The notes beneath the pieces are model-generated. The model worked only from the letters and a program-made list of their open reading frames with translations, did not search any database and was not told where the DNA came from. From positions 2,232,001 through 2,296,000 of the forward strand of contig NZ_CP095487.1 in assembly GCF_023028345.1 (NCBI RefSeq): 64,000 nucleotides of DNA, written 5' to 3'. This DNA comes from Halorientalis marina (GTDB lineage Archaea > Halobacteriota > Halobacteria > Halobacteriales > Haloarculaceae). Of this stretch, positions 42,370 through 52,977 are shown piece after piece. A program made the position numbers and the translations under genes. The stretch's first letter is position 1. Each line of letters opens with the position of its first letter.

Positions 42370-42550
42370 GTGCGTACCTGTCACCCTGTGACCGAAATAG
42401 TTGCGGCACGGTCGTCGGTCGGTCGGCGGTCGTTCGGCAGTCAGTTCCCGGTCGCACTCCCGTGTCGTCGAGTCGCGCTCCCGACTCACACAGCAGCGAC
42501 GGTGGCCGCGGGCGGTGGAGTTAAGATTCTGAACACGTAACACGGCGGTA

Positions 42551-43042
42551 GTGAGCGCCACTATCGAGAGCCGGGTCGTCGATTCGGGGGACGACGACTT
42601 CGTGGAGCAGGCCTGGTCTCTGAAAGAGAAGATCAGGCGTGCGGAGGGCGTCCTCCGGCAGCGTCGCGGCTTCTTCAAGGACGCGTACCGTCGCTCGACC
42701 GTCTACTGCTATCTGGAGCGTGACCCCGTCGGGGACGACCAGCTGATCGGGTTCGCCGCCGTCCGCCGGGACGGGTACGTGCTCTTTCTCGCCGTCGCGC
42801 CCGCACATCGCTCGGAGGGGTTCGGCAAACGCCTCATCGCCCGCGTCGCCGAGGACTACTCCTCGGTCACCTGTCACGCGCGGACGACCAACGAGGAGGC
42901 CATCGGCTTCTACGAGAACCTCGGCTTCGAGATCGAGCGCCGGATCGACAGCTACTACGAGGACGGCGGCGACGCCTACTACCTCAAACTCGGCTCCGGC
43001 GGGAGCGGGATCACCGACAAGCTCTCCCGGTTGCTGGGGTGA
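42551..43042 (+). CDS. GNAT-family N-acetyltransferase
   Basis: The 163-residue protein has the GNAT core: LIGFAAVRRDGYVLFLAVAPAHRSEGFGKRLI (acetyl-CoA loop RSEGFGK) and ARTTNEEAIGFYENLGFEIERRID. It resembles RimI-like acetylases; the substrate could be a ribosomal protein N-terminus or a small molecule. The start is a GTG at 42551. The next gene, priS, starts 78 bp later. Confidence 0.9.
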   Translation: MSATIESRVVDSGDDDFVEQAWSLKEKIRRAEGVLRQRRGFFKDAYRRSTVYCYLERDPVGDDQLIGFAAVRRDGYVLFLAVAPAHRSEGFGKRLIARVAEDYSSVTCHARTTNEEAIGFYENLGFEIERRIDSYYEDGGDAYYLKLGSGGSGITDKLSRLLG

Positions 43043-43120
43043 CCGGCGCCGTGTCAGCACGCCCCGAAATCGGTCCCGAGCGCAATCCATTTGAGTGCGG
43101 TCGTCCACCGACAGTGTAGT

Positions 43121-44281
43121 ATGGAGGAGCGAACGCGGGCCTACCTGCGGGGGCGGTTCGGCGACTACTACCGGCGCGCCGAGATCACGCCGCCGCCCGA
43201 CGCAAACGAGCGCGAGTGGGGCTACATCCCCTGGACCTCGGGGCCGGGGACGACGATGGTTCGCCACGAGTCCCTGCTCGATCTGGGCGCGCTGGAGGAC
43301 TTCCTCGCCCGCGAGCGACCGCGCCACGTCTACTTCTCGGCCGGCCGCTACGAGTCCCCGAGCGCGAAGAGCATGAGCGAGAAGAACTGGCGGTCCTCCG
43401 ACCTCGTGTTCGACCTCGACGCCGACCACCTCCCCTCCGTCACGCTCGGCGAGGACTCCTACGCCGAGATGCTCGAAAAGTGCAAGGGCGCCCTGATGCG
43501 CCTGCTGGATTTCCTCGACGACGACTTCGGCTTCGAGGACACGACCGTCGCCTTCTCGGGCGGTCGCGGCTACCACGTCCACGTCCGCGACGAGGGGATC
43601 CAGGAACTCGACCGCGAATCCCGCCGGGAAATCGTCGATTACGTGCGCGGGATCGGCCTCGACGCCGACACGCTCCAGACGACGGAGATGCGCGGGAACG
43701 CGACGGCACGGGTCATCCCGACCGAGGGCGGGTGGGGGCGGCGCGTCCACCGGCGTCTGCTGGAGTTCGTCTCGGAGATCGAGGCGCTGGACGACGAGGC
43801 GGCCATCGAACGGTTGCAGGAACTGGAGGGCATCGGCGAGGGGCGCGCGTCGACCATCTACGGCGCCATCCGGGAGAACCGCGCGGCTATCGAGGCCGGC
43901 AACCTCGAAGCCGGCGGGGTCGGCATCCGGACGCTCGTGGAGACGCTGGTCCACGAGACCGTCGCCAAAGAGAACGCCCCCATCGACGAGCCGGTGACGA
44001 CGGACACGAACCGGCTGATTCGCCTGCCGGGGACGCTCCACGGCGGGAGCGGGCTCGCGGTTCGACGGCTCGACCGGGACGAACTCGCGGCCTTCGACCC
44101 GCTGGTCGACGCCGTCCCCGAGACGTTCGTCGGCCACGAGATCACGGTGGAAGTGACCGACGGCGGCGAGGTCGAGCTGAACGGCGATAGTTTTACACTC
44201 CCGGAGGAAGTGCAATCCGTACCAGAGTACCTCGGCGTGTTCCTGATGACGAGGGGGCGCGCCGAGAAGGGGCCCGAGTGA
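43121..44281 (+). CDS. priS: DNA primase small (catalytic) subunit
   Basis: PriS is the catalytic subunit of the archaeal/eukaryal-type heterodimeric primase and makes primers for replication. The 386-residue product has YFSAGRYESPSAKSMSEKNWRSSDLVFDLDADH with catalytic Asp98 and Asp100, TVAFSGGRGYHVHVRDEGI and RLPGTLHGGSGL. The ATG at 43121 is the family start; the frame is open 30 bp upstream. A GINS gene follows after 4 bp, as is common in archaea. Confidence 0.96.
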   Translation: MEERTRAYLRGRFGDYYRRAEITPPPDANEREWGYIPWTSGPGTTMVRHESLLDLGALEDFLARERPRHVYFSAGRYESPSAKSMSEKNWRSSDLVFDLDADHLPSVTLGEDSYAEMLEKCKGALMRLLDFLDDDFGFEDTTVAFSGGRGYHVHVRDEGIQELDRESRREIVDYVRGIGLDADTLQTTEMRGNATARVIPTEGGWGRRVHRRLLEFVSEIEALDDEAAIERLQELEGIGEGRASTIYGAIRENRAAIEAGNLEAGGVGIRTLVETLVHETVAKENAPIDEPVTTDTNRLIRLPGTLHGGSGLAVRRLDRDELAAFDPLVDAVPETFVGHEITVEVTDGGEVELNGDSFTLPEEVQSVPEYLGVFLMTRGRAEKGPE

Positions 44282-44285
44282 GCCG

Positions 44286-45329
44286 ATGAATCTCGACGAA
44301 CTCCAGTCGATCCGGGACCGCGAACGGCAGAGCGACAGCCTCCAGCAGTTGCGCGAGGACTTCTACGTCGAGGTCGGCGAGTTCGTCCAGGAACTCCGCG
44401 ACGAGCGCGAGGCCGCGGCCGAGCGGGCCGACGACCCGTTCGACGCGCCCGAAGTGAACCGGCTGACCGACGACATCAAAACGGCCGAACAGACCGTCGA
44501 GGCCATCTACGAGCGCCGTGTCGGGAAGCTCGTCAAGATGGCTTCCTTCGCGGCCGCGGATATGCCCACCCAGGACGAGGGGCTGACAGCCGAGGAACGG
44601 GAACTGTTCGAGCGCATGGTCGCGGCCATCGAGGGGAATCGCGAGACCGTCATGAGCGTCGTCGACGGCGAGGACCCGCCCGCGACCCCGGCGAGAGCCG
44701 AATCCGGCACGGCGACCGACACGGAACCGCCGAGCGACACGACGGCCCCGGAGCCGCGATCCGGCACGCCCGAGCCGGGGGCGCGCGACGGCCGCGAGCC
44801 CGCGGACGCGGAGCCAGTGCCTCCGACCGACGCCGAACCGCGGGCCGACGACGGCGGCGTCGACGCGGCCGACCTGATGGCCGGGTCGGGACCGGAAGAC
44901 GAAGCCGCCGCGGACGCCGCGTCGCCGACACCGCCCGAGGGCACCGCGGACGTGACGGCCGAGACCGACTCCACGACGGGTCCGTCGGGGCGGTCGGGCG
45001 AACCGGAGCCGAACGACCCCGCGAGAGGGTCGCCCACCGGGGCAGACGCGGAGCGAGCCGACGCGCCGCGCGACGGGACCGACGGCGAGACGGGACCGGT
45101 CGCCGGCGCGACGGACGGGACAGGCGAGGACGAGCGGTCGAACCCGGCGCGCCACGACGGCGGGACGCGGGCGGTCGACCGCGAGACGGTTCGAATCACC
45201 GACGACGTCGGGCAGATTTTCGGCGTCGACGAACGCGAGTACGACCTCTCGCGGGAGGACGTGGTGACCCTGCCGGCCGAGAACGCGGCGCCGCTGGTCG
45301 AACGCGACGTGGCCGAACGCCTCGAGTGA
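44286..45329 (+). CDS. GINS complex subunit (Gins51-like) with a long acidic linker
   Basis: GINS works with MCM and GAN/Cdc45 at the replication fork. The N-terminal A domain (residues 1-120: MNLDELQSIRDRERQSDSLQ, REDFYVEVGEFVQELRDE, RRVGKLVKMASFAAAD, LTAEERELFERMVAAIEGNR) matches archaeal Gins51/15. A small C-terminal B domain (VRITDDVGQIFGVDEREYDL, REDVVTLPAENAAPLVERDVAERLE) closes the protein. Between them lies an unusually long disordered linker of about 170 Asp/Glu/Pro/Thr-rich residues. The gene starts 4 bp after priS. Confidence 0.88.
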   Translation: MNLDELQSIRDRERQSDSLQQLREDFYVEVGEFVQELRDEREAAAERADDPFDAPEVNRLTDDIKTAEQTVEAIYERRVGKLVKMASFAAADMPTQDEGLTAEERELFERMVAAIEGNRETVMSVVDGEDPPATPARAESGTATDTEPPSDTTAPEPRSGTPEPGARDGREPADAEPVPPTDAEPRADDGGVDAADLMAGSGPEDEAAADAASPTPPEGTADVTAETDSTTGPSGRSGEPEPNDPARGSPTGADAERADAPRDGTDGETGPVAGATDGTGEDERSNPARHDGGTRAVDRETVRITDDVGQIFGVDEREYDLSREDVVTLPAENAAPLVERDVAERLE

Positions 45330-45399
45330 GCGGGACCGCGCGGTCGAGTGCCGAACCGGACGGGTGATTGATGAGTCTCGGGCCCGTTAGACTCAGGAT

Positions 45400-46170
45400 A
45401 TGTCGGGGCTCGCGATTGAGACGGCGTCGCTCTCGAAGACCTACGGCGGGACGACCGCCCTCGCCGACCTCTCGCTGTCGATCCCCACCGGCTCCGTCTA
45501 CGGCTTTCTCGGCCCGAACGGTGCCGGAAAGACCACCACGATGCGGCTGTTGACGACGCTCTCGAAACCCACGAGCGGTGAGGCGTGGGTGATGGGCGAC
45601 CCCATCACCGACCGCAACGCAGTCGTGTCCCGCGTGGGATACCTGCCCGAGACACCGCCGGTGTACGACGAACTCACGGCCCGGGAGCAACTCGCCTACC
45701 TCGCGGACCTGCGGGGACTGCCGGCGGGCGAGCGCGAGCGGATCGAACCCCTCCTGGAGCGGTTCGCTCTCACCGACGCCGCCGACGACGCCATCCGCAC
45801 CTACTCGAAGGGGATGCGACAGAAGACCGCGCTGGCGGGCACTGTCCTGCAGGACCCGGACGTGGTCTTCCTCGACGAACCGACGAGCGGGCTGGACCCC
45901 CGGGCGGCGCGGACAGTCCGGGACCTGATCGCCGACCTCGCGGCGGAGGGGCGGACGGTCTTTCTCTCGACACACATCCTCCCCGTCGTCGAGGAGCTGG
46001 CGGACACGGTCGGGATGATGAACGAGGGTCGACTCGTCGCGGAGGGGGCGCCCGAGGAGCTGAAACGCCGGGCCGCGGCCGGCACGGAGCGGACGCTCGA
46101 AGACGTCTTCCTCGACGTGACCGACGAGAGCGCGTGGGAGCCGCCGGCCGTCGCGGATACGGGTGAGTGA
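45400..46170 (+). CDS. ABC transporter ATP-binding protein
   Basis: The 256-residue ATPase has Walker A GPNGAGKTT, the signature region YSKGMRQKTALAG, Walker B VVFLDEPTSGLDP and the switch His in STHI. It belongs to the ABC-2/CcmA-like class of multidrug, lipid or bacteriocin exporters. It overlaps the downstream permease gene by 8 bp, so the two form one transporter. The substrate is unknown. Confidence 0.94.
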   Translation: MSGLAIETASLSKTYGGTTALADLSLSIPTGSVYGFLGPNGAGKTTTMRLLTTLSKPTSGEAWVMGDPITDRNAVVSRVGYLPETPPVYDELTAREQLAYLADLRGLPAGERERIEPLLERFALTDAADDAIRTYSKGMRQKTALAGTVLQDPDVVFLDEPTSGLDPRAARTVRDLIADLAAEGRTVFLSTHILPVVEELADTVGMMNEGRLVAEGAPEELKRRAAAGTERTLEDVFLDVTDESAWEPPAVADTGE

Positions 46171-47812
46171 GATGGCCCACGGGCCGGCGACGGAGGGGAG
46201 ACAGGCCGTGCGGATCGCCCGCGTCGAGGTCCGCAGGAGCGTCCGCGCGATATTCGCCGACACGCGGCAGCTGACGGCGCTCGCGCTCGTCCTCGCCATG
46301 CTCTCACCGGTCGCAGTACTCGTTCTCGGGAGCGCCTACACCGCCGGCGGGCGGTTCTCTACGGGCGTCGAGTTCGCGGTCGTGCCGCTGGCCCGGGCAC
46401 AGATCACGGCCTGGATCGGGTCGCTGTCGGTCCTGCTCGCGCTCCGCGTCATCGACCGCTCCGGTGACGCCGACCACGCGGACCTCCTCCTGACGACCGT
46501 CTCGCCGCGGGCGGTCGCGACGGGACTCGTCCTCGCCGAGTACGTCCGCGTGCTCGCGATATTCGGCACCCCCCTCGCACTGCTGGTCGCCGCGTTCGCC
46601 CTCGGGGCGGGGACGCCACTCCTCCTGGCGACTGTCCTGAGCGGTGCCCTCCCGGTGCTGGCGGTGGGCCTGCTCGGTGGCTTCACGCTCGGGTACGCCG
46701 GCCGACTGCTCCTGCGGCGCGTCGGCGGCGCTGGCGGCCTCTCGAAAGCAGTGCTCAACGGAGGGCTGATGATTTTCGTCGTCCTGGGGATCACCTACTT
46801 CCTCCCCGAGGACCCGGTGTCGGCGCTCCGAGCGCTGGCACCGCTCGGCGCGGTTCCGGTCGGCCCGTACGCCGACTTCCTGCTCGCCGTGCCGCCGTTC
46901 GGCGCGACGCCCGGGGCCGCGTCGGTCCTCGCGGCCGCCGTGGTCTTCGGGGCGATTCCGCCGCTATTCGGCGCGATCTGGTGGCTCGCTCCTCGGGTCT
47001 GGTACGGGGACCCGGCCGCCGACGCGGGCGCGGATTCGGGCGAGCGCGAAGCGCGGTTCGGGACGACGACTGTCCCGGGCCTGCTCGCGCGCACCCGGAC
47101 CCTGCGGCTGGTATGGTGGCAGTGGCTCCGCGGCCTCCGTGCGCCCTCGCAGTTCGTCCACCTCACCTACTTCCTCTTCATGACCTTCCCAATCCTCCAG
47201 ATCGCGGTCACCGACCCTGGCGGGGCGGTCGCGCCGGCGTTCGTCGGCGTCCTCGGCGCCATGGTCGCCGGCGGCACGTTCGGCCTGAACCCGCTCGGCA
47301 TGGAGGGGTCGATGCTCCCCGCCGTGTTGACGACGCCCTCGCCGGGGCGAACGCTCGTCCGGGCGCGAATCCTCGCCGGCGCGCTGGTGTGGCTCCCGCT
47401 CGCCGTCCTCGGCGTCGTCGGGTTCGGTCTCCCCGGCAGACTCCCCACCGCGACGGTGGGCCTCCTCGTCGTCGCCACGGTCGTCCTGACGGCGTTCAGC
47501 TGTACGCTCGCCTTGGCGCTCGGCGCGTTCTCGCCACGCTTCGAGACCGTCCGTGCCTTCGGCGGGGTCGAAGCGCCGACGCCGACGACCGTCGCCCTGC
47601 TCGGGCACTCGTTCCTGACGACCGTCGTCGCGGTGGGCGGCTTCCTCGCCGTCTTGCTCCCGGTCCTGCTCGCCGGCGACCCGGTCACCGGCGGCTCGGC
47701 GCTCACCGCGCAACTGGCCGGACTCGGACTCTGGAGCGCCGTCCTCCTCGCCGTCTCGTTCGGCTGTTATCGGTACGCTGTCGGGCGACTGAACACGTTC
47801 GTCTACGAGTGA
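46163..47812 (+). CDS. ABC-2-type permease subunit
   Basis: The 549-residue protein has about 12 TM segments, beginning LTALALVLAMLSPVAVLVLGSA, and the general layout of ABC-2 or YhgE/ABC-transporter membrane subunits in archaea, including LNPLGMEGSMLPAVLTTPSPGRTLVRARI. It pairs with the ATPase whose stop it overlaps. A GTG at 46163 starts the frame; ATG 46172 is an alternative. The gene is convergent with the LolA-like gene. Confidence 0.85.
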   Translation: MSEMAHGPATEGRQAVRIARVEVRRSVRAIFADTRQLTALALVLAMLSPVAVLVLGSAYTAGGRFSTGVEFAVVPLARAQITAWIGSLSVLLALRVIDRSGDADHADLLLTTVSPRAVATGLVLAEYVRVLAIFGTPLALLVAAFALGAGTPLLLATVLSGALPVLAVGLLGGFTLGYAGRLLLRRVGGAGGLSKAVLNGGLMIFVVLGITYFLPEDPVSALRALAPLGAVPVGPYADFLLAVPPFGATPGAASVLAAAVVFGAIPPLFGAIWWLAPRVWYGDPAADAGADSGEREARFGTTTVPGLLARTRTLRLVWWQWLRGLRAPSQFVHLTYFLFMTFPILQIAVTDPGGAVAPAFVGVLGAMVAGGTFGLNPLGMEGSMLPAVLTTPSPGRTLVRARILAGALVWLPLAVLGVVGFGLPGRLPTATVGLLVVATVVLTAFSCTLALALGAFSPRFETVRAFGGVEAPTPTTVALLGHSFLTTVVAVGGFLAVLLPVLLAGDPVTGGSALTAQLAGLGLWSAVLLAVSFGCYRYAVGRLNTFVYE

Positions 47813-47835
47813 GCGCAAAGGCGGGCTCGGCGTCG

Positions 47836-48930
47836 CTACTCGGCAACCGAGTCAGCGACCCCGACGAGGGTCGAACGGTCCACCGAGCCGGCGACGGCGT
47901 AGGTCCGACCGTCGGCCTCCCAGAAGACGACGCCGGCGTCACGGACCTCGACGTACGTCGCCTCGACGGAGCCGACGGTGACGGTTTCGCCGTCGGTGTC
48001 CAGTCGCGAGAGTGGGTTGCGTTCGGACTGGATGACGGCGATGGTGTCGGAGCCGTTGGTGTAGGTGCTGGTCAGCGTGGCGTCCTCGCCGTAGCGCGAG
48101 ACGACGACTCGATCCGCCGCGAAGTCGGCCGGCACCGTCGGGGTCGCGACCGAGAAGTTCAGGTCGGCGGCCGCCGCGTCGAGCGAGTCGTAGCTGGTGC
48201 GGTCGAGCGAGGCGACGACCACGCTCCGGTCGGTCGGCGGCTGGAACGTGCTCTCGTGGATGTCGACGCCGAACGTGAAGTCACGGAAGTGCATCGTCGT
48301 ACGGACCGTCTCGCCGTCGTGGGACGCGACGGCCTCGACCTTCCGGACGCGGTAGTCGTCCGTGTCGACGTAAACCGTGGCGTTCGCGTCGTAGCTCTCG
48401 TTGTCCGGGGTGACCGCGAGGACGTAGGTCTCGTGGCCGTCGACGGTCGCCGTGCCGGTCTTCTCGACCGTCGCGTTCTCGCGGAGGCGATCGACGGCGG
48501 CGCTGACGTTGGCCCGCGAGAGCCAGTCCTGCTGGGTGGCGTTCAGCGGCTGGACGGCGGCCGTGCCCGCGCCGCGGGCGACCCAGACCGCGGAGCCGTT
48601 CGTCGCGGCGACCGTGCCGTTGTACCGCTCGGGCGCGAGGACCTCGACGCGGTGGCGGTCCGGCGCGAGGGACTGGACGCGTGCCGTCGCGGAGCGGTCG
48701 TAGGTCCCGCTCTCGTTCTCGTAGGTGGCCGAGATTTCGACCGTCCCGACGTAGCTGTCGGCATCGTCGTACCGCTCTTCGACGCCGGTCACGATCCCGT
48801 CGGCAGTCGGTTCGGCTGGCGCGGTGAACGCCATGCCGACGCCGACGCCGGCGAGCAGGAGGACGCTCACGATGGCGACCAGCCGAACCGAGACGAGGCC
48901 GCGAAGCCCGCTGTCGGATGCGTCTGTCAC
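47836..48930 (-). CDS. LolA-like exported or membrane-anchored protein
   Basis: The 364-residue protein has one N-terminal TM (LVSVRLVAIVSVLLLAGVGVGMAF) and an external beta-rich domain with VEERYDDADSYVGTVEISATYENESG and repeated N-x-S/T sequons. The fold resembles the LolA/LppX outer-membrane lipoprotein carrier family, seen in haloarchaeal DUF4367-type proteins. It probably binds a hydrophobic ligand. GTG 48930 is used because the upstream part of the frame is not conserved-looking. It is convergent with the ABC permease and divergent from the next ABC ATPase. Confidence 0.75.
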   Translation of the reverse strand: MTDASDSGLRGLVSVRLVAIVSVLLLAGVGVGMAFTAPAEPTADGIVTGVEERYDDADSYVGTVEISATYENESGTYDRSATARVQSLAPDRHRVEVLAPERYNGTVAATNGSAVWVARGAGTAAVQPLNATQQDWLSRANVSAAVDRLRENATVEKTGTATVDGHETYVLAVTPDNESYDANATVYVDTDDYRVRKVEAVASHDGETVRTTMHFRDFTFGVDIHESTFQPPTDRSVVVASLDRTSYDSLDAAAADLNFSVATPTVPADFAADRVVVSRYGEDATLTSTYTNGSDTIAVIQSERNPLSRLDTDGETVTVGSVEATYVEVRDAGVVFWEADGRTYAVAGSVDRSTLVGVADSVAE

Positions 48931-49083
48931 GTCCAGAGTCAAGGGAAGCGCGACCTTAACGGTTCTGTCGTGAGCACCGGCGGGCCTGTACTGGCGTCGA
49001 CCGTCGACGGGCGACCGACCCTTCCCCGTCGGCCGGACTGCCATCGCGGTACGTTCATTCCGCTGGAACCCCTGGCTTCCACA

Positions 49084-49901
<818 letters not shown>

Positions 49902-49902
<1 letters not shown>

Positions 49903-51143
49903 TGGATTTCGGTGAGAGCCTGCGGATGTCACTCCGAACCATCCGCGGCCACAAGCTCCGGTCGGCGCTGACGACGCTTGGCATCGTCATCGGCATCGCC
50001 GCGGTCATCACGTTCGTCACGCTCGGCGCGAGCGTCAAGGCCGAAGTCGTCGGGCAGTTCGGCGATTCGCCCGCGAACCGGGTCTTCCTCGTCGCCGAAC
50101 CCGAGGACGAAGGGGGGCCGCCAGCGGCGCTCTCACAGCCCGTGTTCACCGAGTGGGACGTCTCCCAGTTGCAACGGTTGGAGGGCGTCGAGCGGGTCAT
50201 CCCCCGCGGGACCGTCGGCATCTCGGCGCTCGAAGCGAACGGGCAGACCATCGCACGTGACGAACTCGTCGCCACCTCGCCGGCACTGTTCGAGGGCACG
50301 ACGTTCGTCGCGGGCGGGCCGTTCGGCGCGAACGAGAGCGAACTGGTGGTCAACGAACCCGCCGCACGGCTGTTCGCCGAGAACCTCTCGGTCGGTGACC
50401 GCGTGACGGTAACGAGACAGCAGGGCGCCTCGGCGAACGTCACCGTCGTCGGGATTCTCGCCGCGAACGCGTCGGTCAACCCCCTCTCCGGGTTCGGCGC
50501 ACAGCCGCGGTTCTACGTCAGCACCGAGTCCTACGACACCGTCGTCGAGAGCCCGACACAGGGCGTCACCCAGCGGGTCTATCCCCAGGTGACCGTCGTC
50601 GCCGAGGACCCCACCGAGACACAGGCAGTCAAGGAACGCGCACAGCAGTACCTCGACAGCGCGGACAGCGACGCGCGACGGCTCGCTCCGGAGTCCTACA
50701 CGGTGGGCGCCCGGACGAACGAGGACATCGTCCAGCGCATCCGGAACGTCGTGAACCGCCTGACACAGTTCGTCACCGGCATCGCCGTCATCTCCCTCAT
50801 CGTCGGGGCCATCGGTATCGCGAACATCATGCTCGTCTCCGTGCGCGAGCGGACCAAGCAGATCGGCATCATGAAGGCCGTCGGCGCGACCGACCGCGAC
50901 GTGCTCCAGTTGTTCCTCGTCGAATCGGTCCTGCTCGGCCTGCTCGGTGCCGTTGTCGGTGTCCCGCTCGGTGTGGCCGGCGGGTACGCCGCGACGGTCT
51001 ACGCCGATCTCCCGCTCGCGCTCCCGCTGGTCTGGGTCGGCGTCGCCATCGGAATCGGCCTCCTCGTCGGCGTCCTCGCCGGCGTCTACCCGGCCTGGAG
51101 CGCGACGCGAGTGGACCCTATCGAGGCACTCCGGTACGAATAA
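49902..51143 (+). CDS. MacB/FtsX-type ABC permease
   Basis: The 413-residue protein has the MacB layout: an N-terminal TM (LTTLGIVIGIAAVITFVTLG), a large extracytoplasmic domain of about 230 residues, then three TMs (VVNRLTQFVTGIAVISLIVGAIGIANIMLVSV...). MacB-type permeases use mechanotransmission to move substrates outside the membrane. It pairs with the preceding ATPase. The ATG at 49902 shares its A with the ATPase stop. Confidence 0.93.
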
Positions 51144-51500
51144 GCGACAGAGCGCGCCGCGCACCGGGTCCCACGGATCGGCGGGAACTGACAGGGATTT
51201 TCGCGAAATGGGGGTTCGAGCGACGGCACCTTCCCAGTCAAAACTGCACAATCGGAGAATAAAGCCGCGCAAACGCAAACGTACAAAACCCTTAAGGAGA
51301 CGGTACCAGACGAAGGACTGGTCGGTCGTCCACCGCGTCCGCAATAATTTTGGTTTTCGTAAACGAATATGGTTATTGGAAACCCTCACGTCCATATTAT
51401 CTGTAATGACGTGGCCGTGCATTCAGAATGGTAGCGAAACGGTGGACAGAAGCCGGGCCAGTGACCGTCCCGATTGGCGGAGCGAGGCGGAGGTGGACGC
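51144..51500. other. 357-bp promoter region of the NarK-type gene
   Basis: No gene is supported. The segment from about 51240 is much AT-richer than its surroundings, with runs such as AATAATTTTGG and GAATATGGTTATTGG, and contains the inverted repeat at 51356-51367. A Shine-Dalgarno-like GGAGGTG precedes the NarK start by 5 bp. Confidence 0.5.
51356..51367. promoter_or_regulatory. inverted repeat TTCG-N4-CGAA in the narK promoter
   Basis: TTCGTAAACGAA lies in the AT-rich promoter segment 134 bp before the start. Semi-palindromic CGAA/TTCG elements are, as I recall, linked to anaerobic regulators of haloarchaeal nitrate respiration; that link is from memory and unproven here. Confidence 0.4.
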
Positions 51501-52817
51501 ATGATTCGGATGACGAAGTGGCGGACGCTGGTGCTGGCGACAGTCGGGTTCAATTTCTCGTTTCTGATCTGGTTCTCGTTTGCGCCGTTCACGGGGCCGA
51601 TGGCCGAGGAGTTCGGGCTGTCGCTGGCCGAGATCGGCATCCTGGCGAGCGCGGCGATCTGGCTGGCGCCGTTCGGCCGCATCCTGACGGGCTGGCTCTC
51701 CGATAGATACGGCGCACCGACCGTCTTCGCCATCGTCCTGACGTACGTCGGGGTCTTCTCGATGGCCTCGGCGTTCGCCCAGAGCTACACCGTGTTCTTC
51801 ATCGAGCGGCTCATCGTCGCCACCGCAGGGATCACGTTCGTCATCGGCATCCAGCACGTCTCGGAGTGGTTCGAAGAGGAAGAACTGGGCCTCGCGGAGG
51901 GCATCTACGCCGGCATCGGGAACGCCGGCGCTGCCGGCGGTGCCCTCATCCTCCCGCGGGTGTTCGGCACCGGGTGGAACGGGCCGCTGTTCTCGACGAA
52001 CTGGCGGGCCGCCTTTTTTTACACGGGCGTCGTCGCCATCTTCCTCGCCATTGCTTACTACACGCTCGGTGAGGCAGCGAAATCGTCAGCGAAGCGGCAG
52101 GCGACCAAGGAGAGCGCCAGTTTCAGAGGGTGGTTCTACACCGCGACCCGCTACGGGACGGTCGTGCTGGCGCTGGCGTACGTGATGACGTTCGGATTGG
52201 AACTGTCGATGAACGGCTGGCTGGCGACCTACTACCGCGAGGGGTTCAACACGCAGAACCTCGTGCTGGCGAGTACGTTCGCCGCGACGTTCTCGGTGGC
52301 CGCTGGCCTGCTGCGGCCCATCGGCGGCTACGTCAGTGACCTCGTCGCGCGGAAGGAGACGAACATCATTCCGTTCTTCACGGGGCGGTACCGCGAGCAG
52401 TGGACGTTCGTGTCGCTGTGTTTCGTCGTCCTGACGATGCTCGGGATGACGCTGGCCGGTCTCTCGGGGCAGGTCATGATCGCGGTGGGCGCTGGCTTCC
52501 TCGTCGGGATGGGCTGTGCGTTCTCGGAGGGCGCGATCTTCGCGCAGGTGCCGGCGATGTTCCCGAACAGTTCCGGGGCCGTCGCCGGCGTCGTCGGTGG
52601 AATCGGTACGGTCGGCGGGATCGTCTACCCGCTGATCTACTCGGCGCCGTTCCTGCCGAACCTCCACACCGGCTACTCGGTGGTCGCGGTCACGATGATT
52701 CCCATCGTCCTGCTGGCCGCCTGGGTCTTCCAGCCCGCGCGTGCGGCCGTCGCCAGCGAGGCCGGTTTCACCGAGAGCGGACCCGACACGGCGACGCCGA
52801 CGGCCGACGACGACTGA
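51501..52817 (+). CDS. narK: NarK-type nitrate/nitrite MFS transporter
   Basis: The 438-residue major-facilitator protein has about 12 TM helices and nitrate-porter-like motifs: [36 protein letters not shown] (MFS motif A), the G-rich [17 protein letters not shown] in TM5 and [15 protein letters not shown] in TM11, both nitrate-signature-like. It probably moves nitrate or nitrite. No nar reductase genes lie near. ATG 51501 follows GGAGGTG; ATG 51510 is an alternative. Two hairpins separate it from cdc48. Confidence 0.85.
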   Translation: MIRMTKWRTLVLATVGFNFSFLIWFSFAPFTGPMAEEFGLSLAEIGILASAAIWLAPFGRILTGWLSDRYGAPTVFAIVLTYVGVFSMASAFAQSYTVFFIERLIVATAGITFVIGIQHVSEWFEEEELGLAEGIYAGIGNAGAAGGALILPRVFGTGWNGPLFSTNWRAAFFYTGVVAIFLAIAYYTLGEAAKSSAKRQATKESASFRGWFYTATRYGTVVLALAYVMTFGLELSMNGWLATYYREGFNTQNLVLASTFAATFSVAAGLLRPIGGYVSDLVARKETNIIPFFTGRYREQWTFVSLCFVVLTMLGMTLAGLSGQVMIAVGAGFLVGMGCAFSEGAIFAQVPAMFPNSSGAVAGVVGGIGTVGGIVYPLIYSAPFLPNLHTGYSVVAVTMIPIVLLAAWVFQPARAAVASEAGFTESGPDTATPTADDD

Positions 52818-52885
52818 TTACCGGGCGGGTTTCGGGAGCGGGGTTTGAGTCGGTGCAGTGCCGTGCGGTTACAAGTAAGAGTCAC

Positions 52886-52918
52886 GGAACTCGCGCGGAG
52901 CGCGAGTTCCGCTTTTTT
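52886..52918 (+). terminator. hairpin terminator after narK
   Basis: GGAACTCGCGC-GGA-GCGCGAGTTCC, an 11-bp perfect stem with a 3-nt loop, is followed at once by GCTTTTTT. This is the clearest intrinsic-terminator shape in the window. Confidence 0.75.
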
Positions 52919-52926
52919 AGCGTAGA

Positions 52927-52970
52927 TTTTTTCGCCGAGCGGTGCGCTTCGCGCACCCGAGGCGAAAAAA
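52927..52970 (-). terminator. hairpin terminator of the cdc48 operon
   Basis: TTTTTTCGCC (52927-52936) pairs with GGCGAAAAAA (52961-52970), with an inner stem GGTGCGC-TTC-GCGCACC (52941-52957). The structure is symmetrical and lies just after the cdc48 stop, so it can act on either strand. Confidence 0.65.
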
Positions 52971-52977
52971 GGTACTT

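Noticed and set aside
46981..49083. A very long plus-strand frame leading into the MacB-type ATPase, suggesting a giant fusion protein
   Set aside because: The upstream part is antisense or out of frame to two real genes and has no protein character; the ATPase starts cleanly at ATG 49084.
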